DNA of 64,000 nt from Elgaria multicarinata webbii (Eukaryota > Chordata > Lepidosauria > Squamata > Anguidae): assembly GCF_023053635.1 (NCBI RefSeq), contig NC_086178.1, positions 96,828,226 to 96,892,225 on the forward strand, given 5' to 3'. A program made the translations under genes and the position numbers. How positions within the stretch are numbered: position 1 is the first letter of the stretch; each line of letters starts with the position of its first letter. The notes under the pieces were generated by a model, which saw nothing but the letters and a program-made list of their open reading frames with translations, searched no databases and was not told the origin of the DNA. Positions 32,344 to 42,370 of the stretch are shown piece by piece.

Positions 32344-33624
32344 GTTTTCAACCTTTTAGAATAGGGGGGAAACTGCACAACAGTCAGGAAACCATCAAAC
32401 AATTGGTAGTTGGGGGAAAGGGGTGGGGTCCTGAGAGGGCCAGATTTGACCCCCCTGAGCCTGAGCTCAACAACCACCCTGCTGTAGATGCGTCACATGC
32501 TTTTTAAAGACATCCCGACATCACCTCCATGGTCTCTTAGGGCCACCTATATTTTTTACTGGGGGTAAGACATTAATTACGCCTGAATTCGACACCAAAG
32601 TAGCTGTTACACCTGTCCATTAAAGACTTGGAAATGGTTGCTGTAGTGGTTGTTCTGGGCATTATTTCTTCCAATCAGCAGCCGTGCCCAGAACAATGAC
32701 TGACACAGACACACTAGAGAGGTCCTTTGAGGGTAGAAAAGACTTGTGTTTTATATAAAGATAAACCTGTGTTTGCAAATGTGAAGCGTGCCTCCAACTT
32801 TAATTTGGAAAAAGTGTGTCTCAGCTGTGAGACATTTGGAAAACAATGCTTCAAATGCTACAGGACCAGAATAGTGTGGGGACATCTGTCCCCTTTCAGT
32901 CCTCCCAGCTCCTTTCCTGGTCAGGTTGTCTTTTGGACTTCATTTTTCACATGTGTTTGCCCATGAAATCTGTCCTGGCTCGGTGACTCTTGTCACTGAC
33001 TAGCCCCAAGCTGGATGTGTTTTTGATTTGGTACCACAGAGTGAGTACTCCGACCTTGTTATCCCAAAGTACTGGGATCTGGATCAGTTTCATTATGTAA
33101 ATACTTTACTATAATTGGGTTGTGTGTCAAGCTGAATGTTAGCCAAGTTCTTTAATTATGCTTAGATTTGCGATATTGATTGTATTGCTTTCCTTTTGCT
33201 TTGTTTTGCTAAATTACATAATATCCTTTTTTTATCTGTTCTAATTTAATCAAAGAGATGAGTGAAATACATCATTCCTAAGAAATGCAGTTAATAAACT
33301 GTAAACTGTATTTTTTTTATAAAATTATGTCCAATGATAGATTAATACCCTAAGGCAAAATTAACAGAAGCAAAAAATAAACAACACCCTATTACTATGA
33401 TATTTTGAATACTAGTATATTAAATTCACACTGTGGTTATTTTGTTTTTGTTTTTTAGAAGACTAATTGAGTGCCATGAATGAACACTGAACTAGAGGTC
33501 CAGATTCAGTGAACAGAGGAAACATTTTTATTACATGTAAAAATTCACCCATTCTGCATTTATGCATTGTATTCTTTCCTCTAAGCATAGACTGTCCATG
33601 ATGGCTCCCCACCCCACTGGATTT
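32344..33624. other. unassigned non-coding DNA
   Basis: No gene recognised. A 79-codon frame at 32727 has four cysteines in a CxxC-like pattern but no codon or splice support. 33000-33500 has no repeat signature. Confidence 0.45.
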
Positions 33625-34145
33625 TTCTCAAATGTTCTTGGCTTGCATGTCTGGAGACTTTGAAAAAAGAAAGCTTCCTTTAAAAAATGGAAGAGTTTCC
33701 CAAATGAGGAAAACAACAAGGAACACGAACTTGCACAAAAGGAATACAAAGAGACAATAAGGAATTTTTTTAAAAAAGGATTTTGGTAAGCCTGTCACTA
33801 GTAATATTAAGGCCAACAATAAAAAAAACCCGAAAACAATCTGAGACAGGACTTCAATTTGGGAGGTGGGTGGACTGCTGGATGACAAGGGAGTTGAGTA
33901 CTGAAGGATAATAAAGAGATTACAATCCAGATTTAGCAGGGTTATTGGTCTTTATGATTCAACACACAATGGATCTTTATAGGGTTTCGGTATCACTACT
34001 ACCCTAAACCTACTTGATAAGGAGGTTACAGGGAATCTTAATTAATTCTTTGCATTTGTCTACACTGCAGAAGATGTAGGGCAGATATACATGACAGAAC
34101 TGAGATTTTTAGAAAGGGAGCCTGAGGAACTGAGGCCAGTAGCAG
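33625..34145 (+). mobile_element. CR1 LINE, internal ORF2 fragment
   Basis: Homologous in reverse to 51000-51560 of the minus-strand CR1. It shares words such as AAAGAAAGCTTCCTT, AATGAGGAAAACAACAAGGA, GTCTACACTGCAGAAGATGTAGGGC and GAACTGAGGCCAGTAGCAG. This is the linker region between endonuclease and reverse transcriptase, with frame breaks. It ends near 34145. Confidence 0.85.
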
Positions 34146-34268
34146 TCCATTGCTATGTGCGAGCAGAGCGGCAATCATCTGCCTCCTTCTGTTGCCATAC
34201 AATACACCTTGCTATAAGTTACGTGTAGTTAAATCATCAATTGCACATTCTGCATGGTTGCAACTTCA

Positions 34269-35007
34269 GGCTTTGCTAGACCTGCCGGCTTACGCCAGCA
34301 GGGAGGCGGGGCCAAGGCGCGCTAACGTTAGAGCGCCTCGCCCAGGCTTCCAGACGGCGGAGCCGCAGGGAGGATGCAAGCCCTGCGGCATCCGCCATTT
34401 TGTTGTTGTTGTTGTTGTTTAAAGAGGCCGCGGGTGGCCCGAAGACTCCGGGAAGGTAAGTGGCTGTTTTACTTTTTTAAAAAAAATGGGGGGGGGGGAA
34501 GGATGGGAGGGGGGGTGGCACGTGGGGAGGGCGGGTGCGATCGCGCTGCCGCCGCCCGAGCAAGCAGCCAAGCGGCGCTTGCCCGGGCAATGCCCGGGAT
34601 GGGGCGGCATTGCCTGGGCAAGCGCCACTCGGCTGCTTGCTCGGGCGGCGAGCGGCACGATCTCACCCCCTCCCCCCGTGCCACCCACCCTGCCATCCTT
34701 GCCCCTCCCCTCTCTTCCCCCCCGCCGATGGGCACAGCGCTCCTATGAGCGCTGTGCCAGGTCCGCGGCTTTTCGCGGCTCCTCGCGAGTAAGCGAGGAG
34801 CCACGAAAAGCCGCGGAAGTCTCCACACTTCCCCCAGCCCCGGCCTGAGGCCGGAGCTGGGGAAAAAGCGCGCCATAAGCGCATTGGCTTATGGCACGTA
34901 AGACCAGGCCTCAGCGTGGCCTGCCTCCGGATTCCCCTGTGCGTCATCTGGACGCACAGCAGGGAAACCGGGTCAGAAGGCGCACTAAGGCCTCGTCTAG
35001 TAAGGCC
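34269..35007 (+). mobile_element. Harbinger-like element, 739 bp, GC-rich, with long hairpins
   Basis: Left GGCTTTGCTAGACCTGCCGG and right, reverse complemented, GGCCTTACTAGACGAGGCC match the GGCC-TAGCTAGACC family ends. It keeps GGCATCCGCCATTTTGTTG and TTCCCCTGTGCGTCATCTGG. Two strong hairpins lie inside: 34547-34648 (arms of about 44 nt with a GGGATGGGG loop) and 34762-34817 (arms of about 24 nt around GAGTAA). The left flank TCA and right flank CTT do not match. The GC-rich open frames of 85-135 codons on both strands are compositional. Confidence 0.8.
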
Positions 35008-35063
35008 CTTCCTCACTCTGTCCTCAGTTCTTTTCCTCCAAGGCAGCTGGCTGGTTTCCCTCT

Positions 35064-35400
35064 GATCATAAACAGTTTAGTATTTAGGGTAAGCAGTAAG
35101 GTGGCCAAGTTTGTCGATGAGATTAAATTATTCAGGGTGGTCAAAACAAAAAGGGACAGCAGAGCCCTCCAAAGAGATCTCTCTGAATTGGCAGAAGGGG
35201 CATTCACATGAAAAATGGTTCAGTATAAGCAAATGCAAAGTGATACACCTGACTTCCCATATGTGCTGATGGGGCCTGAGCTGGCGATGAATGACCAAGA
35301 AAGAGATCTTGGGGTTCTGGTGGACAACTCAATGAAAATTATGCAGCTGCTGTGAAAAGGGCGTGTTCTGTGTTGGGGATCATTGGGAAAGGAATAAAAA
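35064..35400 (+). mobile_element. CR1 LINE, reverse-transcriptase region fragment
   Basis: Encodes SSKVAKFVDEIKLFRVVKT then RDSRALQRDLSELAE, matching SSEVAKFANNTKLFKVKTQR and EELQRDLSKLGEWA of the minus-strand CR1. It continues with ISKCKVIHL-, ERDLGVLVDN- and AVKRA-like words interrupted by frame breaks. Stops abruptly at about 35400, where L2 begins. Confidence 0.88.
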
Positions 35401-35403
35401 AGC

Positions 35404-35972
35404 TAGACTGCTGGTGGGTACATCTTACAGAGACCCCATAACACCGGTCTTAGAGGAATTGCACTGGCTGCCTATATGCTTCTGGTCGAAATTCAAGGTG
35501 TTGGTAATGACGTATAAAAACCTAAACGGCTTAGGACCTCAATACTTGAGGGAGCGCCTCTCCTTCTATATATGCCTGCCCGAGACTTGAGATCTGTTGG
35601 AGGAGCCCTTCTCTGCACCCCACCAGCGCAACACATCCGCTATGATGGGACAAGGGAGAGGGCTTTCTCTGTTGTGGCACCCCGACTGTGGAATGCCCTC
35701 CCCTTAGAGGCCCAACTGGCGCCAACGCTGATTTTATTCCAGCGCCAAGTGAAAACATGGCTTTTAAACAAAGCTTTTAATGGTTGAATTCACTAAGTTG
35801 GCACATTGTTTTAACTGTTTTAATAGTTTTGCTGCTTTTAAATTATATATTGTTTTAACTTGGTTTATGGTTTAACTTTTTTTTAGCTGTGCATATTTAC
35901 TGTTTTATACTGTATGCTTTTATCTGTACGCTGCCCTGAGATCTTATTGCTATAGGGCAGGATATTGAACAA
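35404..35972 (+). mobile_element. L2-clade LINE, 3' end with ORF2 C-terminus
   Basis: Readable protein pieces are RDPITPVLEELHWLPICF, KNLNGLGPQYLRERL, RERAFSVVAPRLWNALPLEA and FQRQVKTWLLNKAFNG, then a stop and a T-rich 3' UTR ending CTGCCCTGAGATCTTATTGC...GGGCAGGATATTGAA. One frame shift lies near the 'PARDLRS' junction (about 35571-35590). This is the best-preserved L2 C-terminus in the window and a reference for the others. Its 3' end runs directly into an L1 fragment. Confidence 0.88.
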
Positions 35973-36990
35973 TTATATTCACAAAATACAGCTTCAGTGG
36001 TGATAAATGATGGAATTACAGAAAAGATACAACTGGCTCAAGGAACTAGACAAGGATGCCCACTCTCACCGGTCCTATTTGTATTGGTTATAGAACTATT
36101 GGCAAATGTGATAAGAGAAGATGATAAAATAGAGGGAGTAGGATGTAATAAAAAATAAATAAAAATAAATACGTTTGCAGATGACACATTGTTGACAATT
36201 AAGAATCCATTAGAGAAAATGGAAAGAATTAAGCAACATCTGAGGGATTTTAAAGAAGTTACGGGATTGAGAATAAACTGGACAAAATCAGAGATGGTTA
36301 CTTAATTATACCAAAAAGGAAGGGAAAGATTGGGAAAGTAAAGAGAAGAATATGAAAATTAAAGAAATGATTAAATATTTGGGAATTAAAATTACAAAAA
36401 AAATAGAGGATTTAGAAAAGGAGAACTTAAACAACTTGAAAAAGAAGTTATAGATAAATTAGAAAAATATAAAGGATTAACTTTATTGTGGTTTGGAAGA
36501 ATAGCTTTAGTAAAAATGAAGGTATTACCAAAGGTAAATTTTGTATTTAGAATGTTACCAATAAGAATATCTGAAAAAGAGATAAAAAGTTGGCAAAATA
36601 TTTTAAATAACTTTTGTAGTGGGGATACGAAAGCGAGATTAAATAAAAAAGGTGGTATTTAACACAAAAAAAGGAGGATTAGGACTCCCAAATATAAAAT
36701 TATATTACGTAGCTAATAGATTAAGACATATAGTAGAAAGTATGTTAGGAGTAGGAGACTTAAGTTGGAGGATAGAAAAGGAATGGACAAAGATTGGAAA
36801 TTGGAAAATATATATTTTTAGAGAATATAATAAAAAATGGGGGGAAGAAATAGAGAACCCCCTTCTAAAAAATCACTGGGAAATATTATAAGGTTATTCA
36901 ATTCTATGTATTATGATTTTAATTTGTAATTTTTTTGTTTTGTTTTATTACTGTATTGATGTATGTTTAAGTTTAATAAAATTTTAGGGG
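35973..36990 (+). mobile_element. L1 LINE, reverse-transcriptase fragment and 3' end
   Basis: Encodes TRQGCPLSPVLFVLVIELLA, the FADDTL catalytic box near 36172-36190, KYLGIKI, LWFGRIALVKMKVLPK and KKGGLGLPNIKLYYVANRLR, in the order of L1 ORF2. Stops and frame shifts break it. It ends in AATAAAATTTTAGGGGGAAAA near 36988. The A-rich codon use is typical of L1 and unlike the neighbouring CR1/L2 pieces. 5' truncated. Confidence 0.92.
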
Positions 36991-37422
36991 GAAAAAAGTA
37001 AACAGCAGATTAACCCTAACCGAACAAGCACATATGCGCATCCCTATCATCAACTAAAAAAAAATTAAAAATGGGAAAGGCAAAAGAGGAAAGGAATGAG
37101 GAAAATTGAACCCACCACACCTGTCCTCGCACGCGGGAAAGGTGATTATTAAAGATGGATGCTGCTGTTCGCACCGGAAATGGTATCGGAAGTCGAAAGG
37201 CAACAAAATAAGTCTGGGCGGAGCGGGGCGTGGAGGAAACAGCGAATAAATGTTACACACGTTGGAAGAAAGAACACATTAAATTGACTTAAGACAGAGT
37301 AAATAACAGCGCTCAAAAGCCGGGAAACTGCGATTTGAAAGTAAGCCTGTGTGTCTCGATGAGCTTCGGGGCGCACTCGAGACGCACGCAAGCGACTTCA
37401 CAACGACGTGTAGACTCCCCCC
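36991..37422 (-). mobile_element. DNA element end (GGGGGG-TCTACAC type), CpG-rich
   Basis: The right end, reverse complemented, reads GGGGGGAGTCTACACGTCGT, the same terminal logic as at 3243 and 38629. CpG content is raised from about 37110 to 37420. No matching left end was found; the piece may start anywhere after the L1 tail. Confidence 0.45.
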
Positions 37423-38263
37423 AAGTTACACAACAAATTGGAACCACTTATATAAGGCATATGTGGCTCCTACTCTGCAGGGGTTTGTAAATAGGTGGCC
37501 TAATCAATCTGGCATTCATTGGGAGTCTTCTGGTTCTCCTGACCTGGCTGTTTTCCTCCCTGGTTCTCAATGTACCATCTTGGTCATTCTTCCCTCTGCT
37601 GTTTGTTGTTGTTGTCATGGGAAATTGAGTCTGAAGTAGCTGTTTGAAAAGATTTGAGCTGTTGTTCTTTGCTATTTAAAGATTTTCCCCAGCCAAGTGA
37701 GAAGTACTCTCTGCACTCCACCAAGTACTCCAAGCCTGGCTATAGTGGTGAGTGTCAACATAATTCCCTTCATTGGGTGACTAAAGCACAAGCTATCTAA
37801 AGAGGGTACCGGAGAGACATTTGAGTCAATGGCAGAATTATGTGTTCAGCTTTCCTTGTAAGTCAAAAGTTTAACGGTATCTTTCCCCTTGTGTAATTTG
37901 TTTTGCAATAATTACTGTTGTTTCCTCTGTTATTTCACCAAATTGACATCAATTTGCTAAAAGGTTCATATGGGTAAGATTTTTTTATAAGACATTGTAA
38001 CTGGGATGATTAGCCTTTAAGGGGGTGGGGGTGAGTGGCTCAGTAGATAGAACAGACGACTGGGATGCCCTAAGAGTTTAGATCTAAGAGTTCAGGGACA
38101 TGGAAAAGCGGTTGACTGACTCATTTGCCAAGAGAAGAACCTGCCATTTTGCAAGCAACAGCTCAACACACATGGAGGAGATTTGTGATGATCTGCAAAA
38201 TTTGTAAGTGAGCCCAATGTTGGGGTGTGAGCCAAGTGCACTGGGGCTGTGTTTAGGTGTACA
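37423..38263. other. unassigned non-coding DNA
   Basis: No gene or repeat signature recognised. Confidence 0.45.
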
Positions 38264-38313
38264 TATTAACCAGGCTTTCCCAGCCTGATGCCCAGATGTG
38301 TTGGACTGTATCT

Positions 38314-38591
38314 TAGGGTGACCATATGAAAAGGAGGACAGGGTTCCTGTATCTTTAACAGTTGTATTGAAAAGGAAATTTCCTCTTCATCACAACAGTT
38401 AAAGCTGCAGGTGCCCTGTCCTCTTTTAAATCTGGTCACTCTAGTATAGCTCCTACACCTTTAACTGTTGCGATGAAGAGGGAATTCCACCAGATTCTCC
38501 ATATATACAAATGGCACCTGCTGAAATTCCCTTTTCTATGCAACTGTTAAAGATACAGGAGCCCTGTCCTCCTTTTCATATGGTCACCCTG
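38314..38591 (+). mobile_element. hAT MITE, 278 bp, perfect 8-bp target duplication
   Basis: Ends TAGGGTGACCATATGAAAAG and, reverse complemented, CAGGGTGACCATATGAAAAG. Flanked by CTGTATCT at 38306-38313 and 38592-38599. It contains CTGTATCTTTAACAGTTG near both ends in inverted orientation. Inserted in the palindromic host repeat. Confidence 0.95.
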
Positions 38592-38628
38592 CTGTATCTC
38601 CCATAATTCCTTTGGCCATGCTGACTGG

Positions 38629-38968
38629 GGGGGATTCTACACGCCGTACTGAGGGCGCTTCCATGCGCCCCCAGTGCGGCCCCAAAGCGATCGTGTAACT
38701 TGCCTGGAGAAGCGACGAGGAAGAGGCGTCCTTGCCGCTGCCGCCACCCACCTACTTCCTCGCCGGCCGGGACGGAGAGCTCGGCGGAAGAAGGCGGGGT
38801 GGAGAGCTTCCACCGAGCTCTCCAACCCGGCCGGGTCGGAGGTAGGTGGGTGGCGGCGGTGGCAAGGACGCCTCTTCCTCGTCACTTCTCCAGGCAAGTT
38901 ACACGATCGCTTTGGGGCCGCACTGGGGGCGCATGGAAGCGCCCCCAGTACGGCATGTAGAATCCCCC
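38629..38968. mobile_element. Harbinger-like foldback, 340 bp, 3-bp target duplication
   Basis: Two nearly identical inverted arms of about 160 bp start GGGGGATTCTACACGCCGTA and GGGGGATTCTACATGCCGTA. It is flanked by TGG at 38626-38628 and 38969-38971. Removing the element and one TGG gives GACTGGGAATTATTAAG, the expected uninterrupted centre of the host palindrome. Very GC-rich. Non-autonomous. Confidence 0.93.
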
Positions 38969-39104
38969 TGGGAATTATTAAGAGTTGGTCCAACACGTCT
39001 GGAGGGCACCAGGTTGGGGACGGCTGATGCAAACAAATCTTAGGTGTACATCTAACCTCCTCCTCCCTCAAACCAAACTGTGTTGGGGGAAGAGGCTTGT
39101 AACT

Positions 39105-39382
39105 CAGGGTGACCATATGAAAAGGAGGACAGGGCTCCTGTATCTTTAACAGTTGCATAAAAAAGGGTATTTCAGCAGGTGTCATTTGTATATATGGAGA
39201 AACTGGTGGAATTCCCTCTTCATCGCAACAGTTAAAGGTGCAGGAGCTATACTAGAGTGACCAGATTTAAAAGAGGGCAGGGCACCTGCAGCTTTAACAG
39301 TTGTGATGAAGAGGAAATGTCCTTTTCAATACAACTGTTAAAGATACAGGAGCCCTGTCCTCCTTTTCATATGGTCACCCTA
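39105..39382 (-). mobile_element. hAT MITE, 278 bp, second copy, inverted
   Basis: Same family and same length as 38314-38591, in the opposite orientation and about 95% identical by eye. Flanking octamers (TTGTAACT and CACTAGTC) do not match, so the target duplication is lost or the insertion was imprecise. Confidence 0.92.
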
Positions 39383-39450
39383 CACTAGTCCTAACCCAGA
39401 GTCAGTTCCTGCTGGCTGGATCAGGCCACGTGGCTTCAAGATCTTCCTTG

Positions 39451-39998
39451 CTCAACAGACTCTGCTTTTGGAAAATGAATCAGATGACCCATTTCCCATG
39501 ACCAGGATGCTGCTGGCATGTGAACATGGGGAAAAAGCAGCTGGTGTAATCCAGGATGTTGTACGTTCCACTATCAGTGAAATGAGTTTTCTCTTGGGTC
39601 TTTGGTACCCTGTGGTCGGTTGCTGTTGAGGCTTTTATGATGAAGTTGTAGTGCTGGTAGTTTTATTATTAGGGATGCTTCCACATGGAGGGGTCCTGGT
39701 GCTAACAATCCAAAGACATTGTGCTTCTGAACAGAATTTCCATGGAAAGAAAAAAGAGGGAACAAGCAGTGGGAAAGAATGGGAAAGACTGATGATGCTA
39801 TTAAAGCCTGGACCGGAGCGTCCTAGGTTTGTTTTTAATTTTCTTGCAATTATTGTAATCCACCTCTAGTCTGATTTTTATCACAGAAAGGTGGGATATA
39901 AATATCCAAATAAATCAATAAAAATGAGGAAGAAGTACTTGCCTCGCGGGGTTGTGGTGAGAACCTTTGACAGAGCGTCTTACTACAAGACAGAGATA
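39451..39998. other. unassigned non-coding DNA
   Basis: About 39850-39925 (TTGTAATCCACCTCTAGTC...GGTGGGATATAAATATCCAA) looks like a LINE or SINE tail of L2 type. No gene recognised. Confidence 0.4.
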
Positions 39999-40570
39999 GG
40001 GCACATCTACATGAAGGGTTTGCCCTGGGGTGGCTTCGTGGTAGTGGCACATCATCTATGTAATGCAGCCGCCATTGCGAAGTCGTCTGGGGCAAACCAT
40101 AGAAACTAAGCCCCAAATAAGTCATGCACTTACCCCAACTATTTTTTTTTTAGGACCCTCACACCTCTGGAAAGTGAAACAAAAACAGGGGGAGGAGAGG
40201 AACGGGTTGTTCCTCCCCCCTTTTTTATTACAGATAAGAAAGATAAAAAGGGGGGAAGGAACGGGCAGCCAGAGGGAGGAGAGGTTGTTCGCCCAGTCCC
40301 TCTGATTGTGTTCTTTTCTGGCTGCCTCATTCCTCCCCCCCCCCCCCATTTTTATTTTCCTTATCTGTATCTGTGGAGCTCCACAGATATAGATCATATA
40401 ATAAAAAACAAAACAAAAGGGGGGGAATGGACGCATTCCCCCCCCCATTTTTACTTTTTTATCTTTTCCAGAGGGGCGGGGCTGGAAAATTAGCACTTGC
40501 CTTCCTTCCCATGCAGATGATGGGAAGGAACACAAGTACAGGTCCAAGGCGCCTCCCAGCACCAAAACAC
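39999..40570 (+). mobile_element. Harbinger-like element, second copy of the 17270 family
   Basis: Starts GGGCACATCTACATGAAGGG, TTTGCCCTGGGGTGGCTTCG. A palindrome at 40363-40394 (ATCTGTATCTG...CAGATATAGAT) matches those at 17465 and 17621 in position. It aligns in reverse with 17277-17936. Poly-purine and poly-pyrimidine stretches flank the palindrome. Confidence 0.65.
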
Positions 40571-42059
40571 CACCGTAAAGACAGGGGCTTTGTCAAGCAC
40601 ATGAAAATCGATGTATGAGAAACTGAAACATGCCTCATCAGTGCATTATTTGTGCAGCCACCTTGCTTGTAAAAATAGGCTGGATTGTATTCCATACTCA
40701 GGCTTGTGTTCTTTAGATACATGTTGAAACATTTAACTCGCTCTTCGAACGCCACACCACACTTTCCTTTCAGATATCAGGCGTTGCTTTGGCGAGCGTG
40801 TGGCCAATAAGGGCACTGGAGTGGCACAAGACCGCCCCTTCACCACTCTGGTTCGCTCCTTCACTGTGCACCCACCAAAGCCGTGTCTGTTTGGTTCAGC
40901 TTGCTTTAATTCAAAATGGCGCACTACTGGCTACAGTGCGGCCTTGACCAGTTGGCTGCCACAGCACTTTCTTTTGGCTGAAGCGTGGCAGGAGGAGGAG
41001 GAGGAGGAATGCCCCCCTCCAGTTGCTAGGTAAACACACACACACACACACTATAACGGCAAGCAGAGGCTTGCCAAGGGAAGAGGGCACCCCAGAAAGT
41101 ACCTCTGCCTCCCTCTCCCCACAGTTCAGAGATAGCCCTCTTACTCGTATGGCATCTTCTTCCCCCCCCCCCCCAACCCAAGGGGATTCCCACTGTGATG
41201 GGGGAGGCCTGATTGTCAGGAGTCCAAGCACATCTATATACCTTCTATTTAAATCCAACAATCCTGCTATGTTCTCTCCTGCTTTCCACTCTGTGCTAGT
41301 TATCCTTTCCTCCTCCTCCCCTGAGATATTGGGGGGGGGGGAGAGTTCTTCAGTGCCCCTTCTTTTCCGACCCAAATAACAGCTGCAAGCTTCTCCTCCA
41401 CAAAAAGACCTGCTCTGTCAAAAACAAGATTTTTGTGACAGCAGCAGATCAATCTGCAGGCAGGCAGGCAAGACCAGGGCAGGATCTACTTTGCTGAATC
41501 TCTCTCGCCCCCCCCACCCCAGTGCAATATTTTACACTGATCTCAGTAAAATATTGCAGTTAAAAGTCATGAGAAACGGCCCAGAAAGTATACCAAACAT
41601 AAGCAGAAGGCTGAACTAAATTCTGTAACAGTTCATTATGTTTTATCATCCCCTAGTGGGGAAAATGTGTTGCTACTGCCTTTTATGATTAATTTTGTAT
41701 TCATATGAAAATAATCCCAAAATTTCTAGTAACATAATATTTACAACTGCTCGTCATATATTGGATCTGTTATTAGATGGGTAAGTTGTGTTTGTTCATA
41801 AGCAAAGGGTCACTGGATATTGGATCTGTTAATGTTAATTGCTTTGCATCTGATTGTTAGCTGAACTGATTTCAAAAAAGTATCTCTCCTATTTTGTAAG
41901 AGTGATCTGGATTTGGTGTGATGAATATGTGCATTTAATTATAACTTGATTCACCAATCCTGATCATTCTTAGGAACGTGTATTCTGTGCTGGCTGAACA
42001 GGGACAAAATAGACCCAGAAGTGATCTAAACTAATCTAAAACTAATCTAAACTAATCTA
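40571..42059. other. unassigned DNA with an (AC)n run
   Basis: (AC)n at about 41034-41051 and C- and G-homopolymers at 41162-41174 and 41332-41341. An imperfect inverted repeat CAATATTTTAC...GTAAAATATTG lies at 41524-41555. 41500-42050 has no repeat signature. No gene recognised. Confidence 0.45.
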
Positions 42060-42098
42060 GCCAGAGAGCTCCGGCTATTGGGCGGTATAGAAATGTAA

Positions 42099-42133
<35 letters not shown>

Positions 42134-42135
42134 AA
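42060..42135 (+). mobile_element. L2-type 3' tail with (AATA)n
   Basis: CCAGAGAGCTCCGGCTATTG, GGCGGTATAGAAATGTAATA and then AAATAAAT repeats to 42134. This is only the last 75 bp of an L2 copy. It is preceded by a small tandem of CTAATCTAAA. Confidence 0.85.
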
Positions 42136-42316
42136 CCTGGACAACTTTACATTTCTAACCTACCAGACTTTTGTTGTTATTGGAGCTTTGTTTAATTATT
42201 CTAATCATTCTTTAAATTATACTGTTTTGTTGTATGATGATTTTCAAGCTGTGTTCTTAGGAACGTGAGAGTTCCTTAGCAGCTTATCAGGAGTTCTTTG
42301 ATGAGAACATTGAAAG

Positions 42317-42370
42317 AGAATGCTCTCTCTCTCTCTCTCTCTCTCTCGCTCTCTCTCGCTCTCTCTCTCT
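42317..42370. repeat. (CT)n microsatellite
   Basis: CT units with two CG interruptions, at the 3' end of the minus-strand LINE fragment. Confidence 0.95.

Larger units (their letters stand above)
38264..39450 (-). repeat. older compound repeat, interrupted three times
   Basis: The host repeat occupies 38264-38313, 38592-38628, 38969-39104 and 39383-39450. It matches 31256-31592 in reverse: TTTCCCAGCCTGATGCCCAG, GTGTTGGACTGTATCT, CCCATAATTCCTTTGGCCAT, then CACGTCTGGAGGGCACCAGG, GTGTACATCTAACCTCC, GAAGAGGCTTGTAACT and CAGTTCCTGCTGGCTGG. Removing the three inserts restores a continuous unit. Confidence 0.85.

Noticed and set aside
32727-32966. 79-codon frame with a CxxC...CxxC pattern
   Set aside because: Four cysteines are suggestive of a zinc ribbon, but there is no splice site, homologous family or codon bias, and the spacing fits no known finger.
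34374-35016. Overlapping 85-135 codon frames on both strands
   Set aside because: GC-rich composition of a Harbinger-like element removes stop codons in all frames; hairpin arms explain the repeated Arg/Ala/Pro runs.
37008-37025. Telomere-like TTAACCCTAACC
   Set aside because: Only about two units; too short for an interstitial telomere and easily chance after an L1 tail.
38674-39185. 117- and 182-codon frames with Arg/Pro-rich sequence
   Set aside because: They run across the GC-rich foldback and the MITEs; the repeated RKRRPC / LWGRTGGAWKRPQYG words come from the inverted arms.
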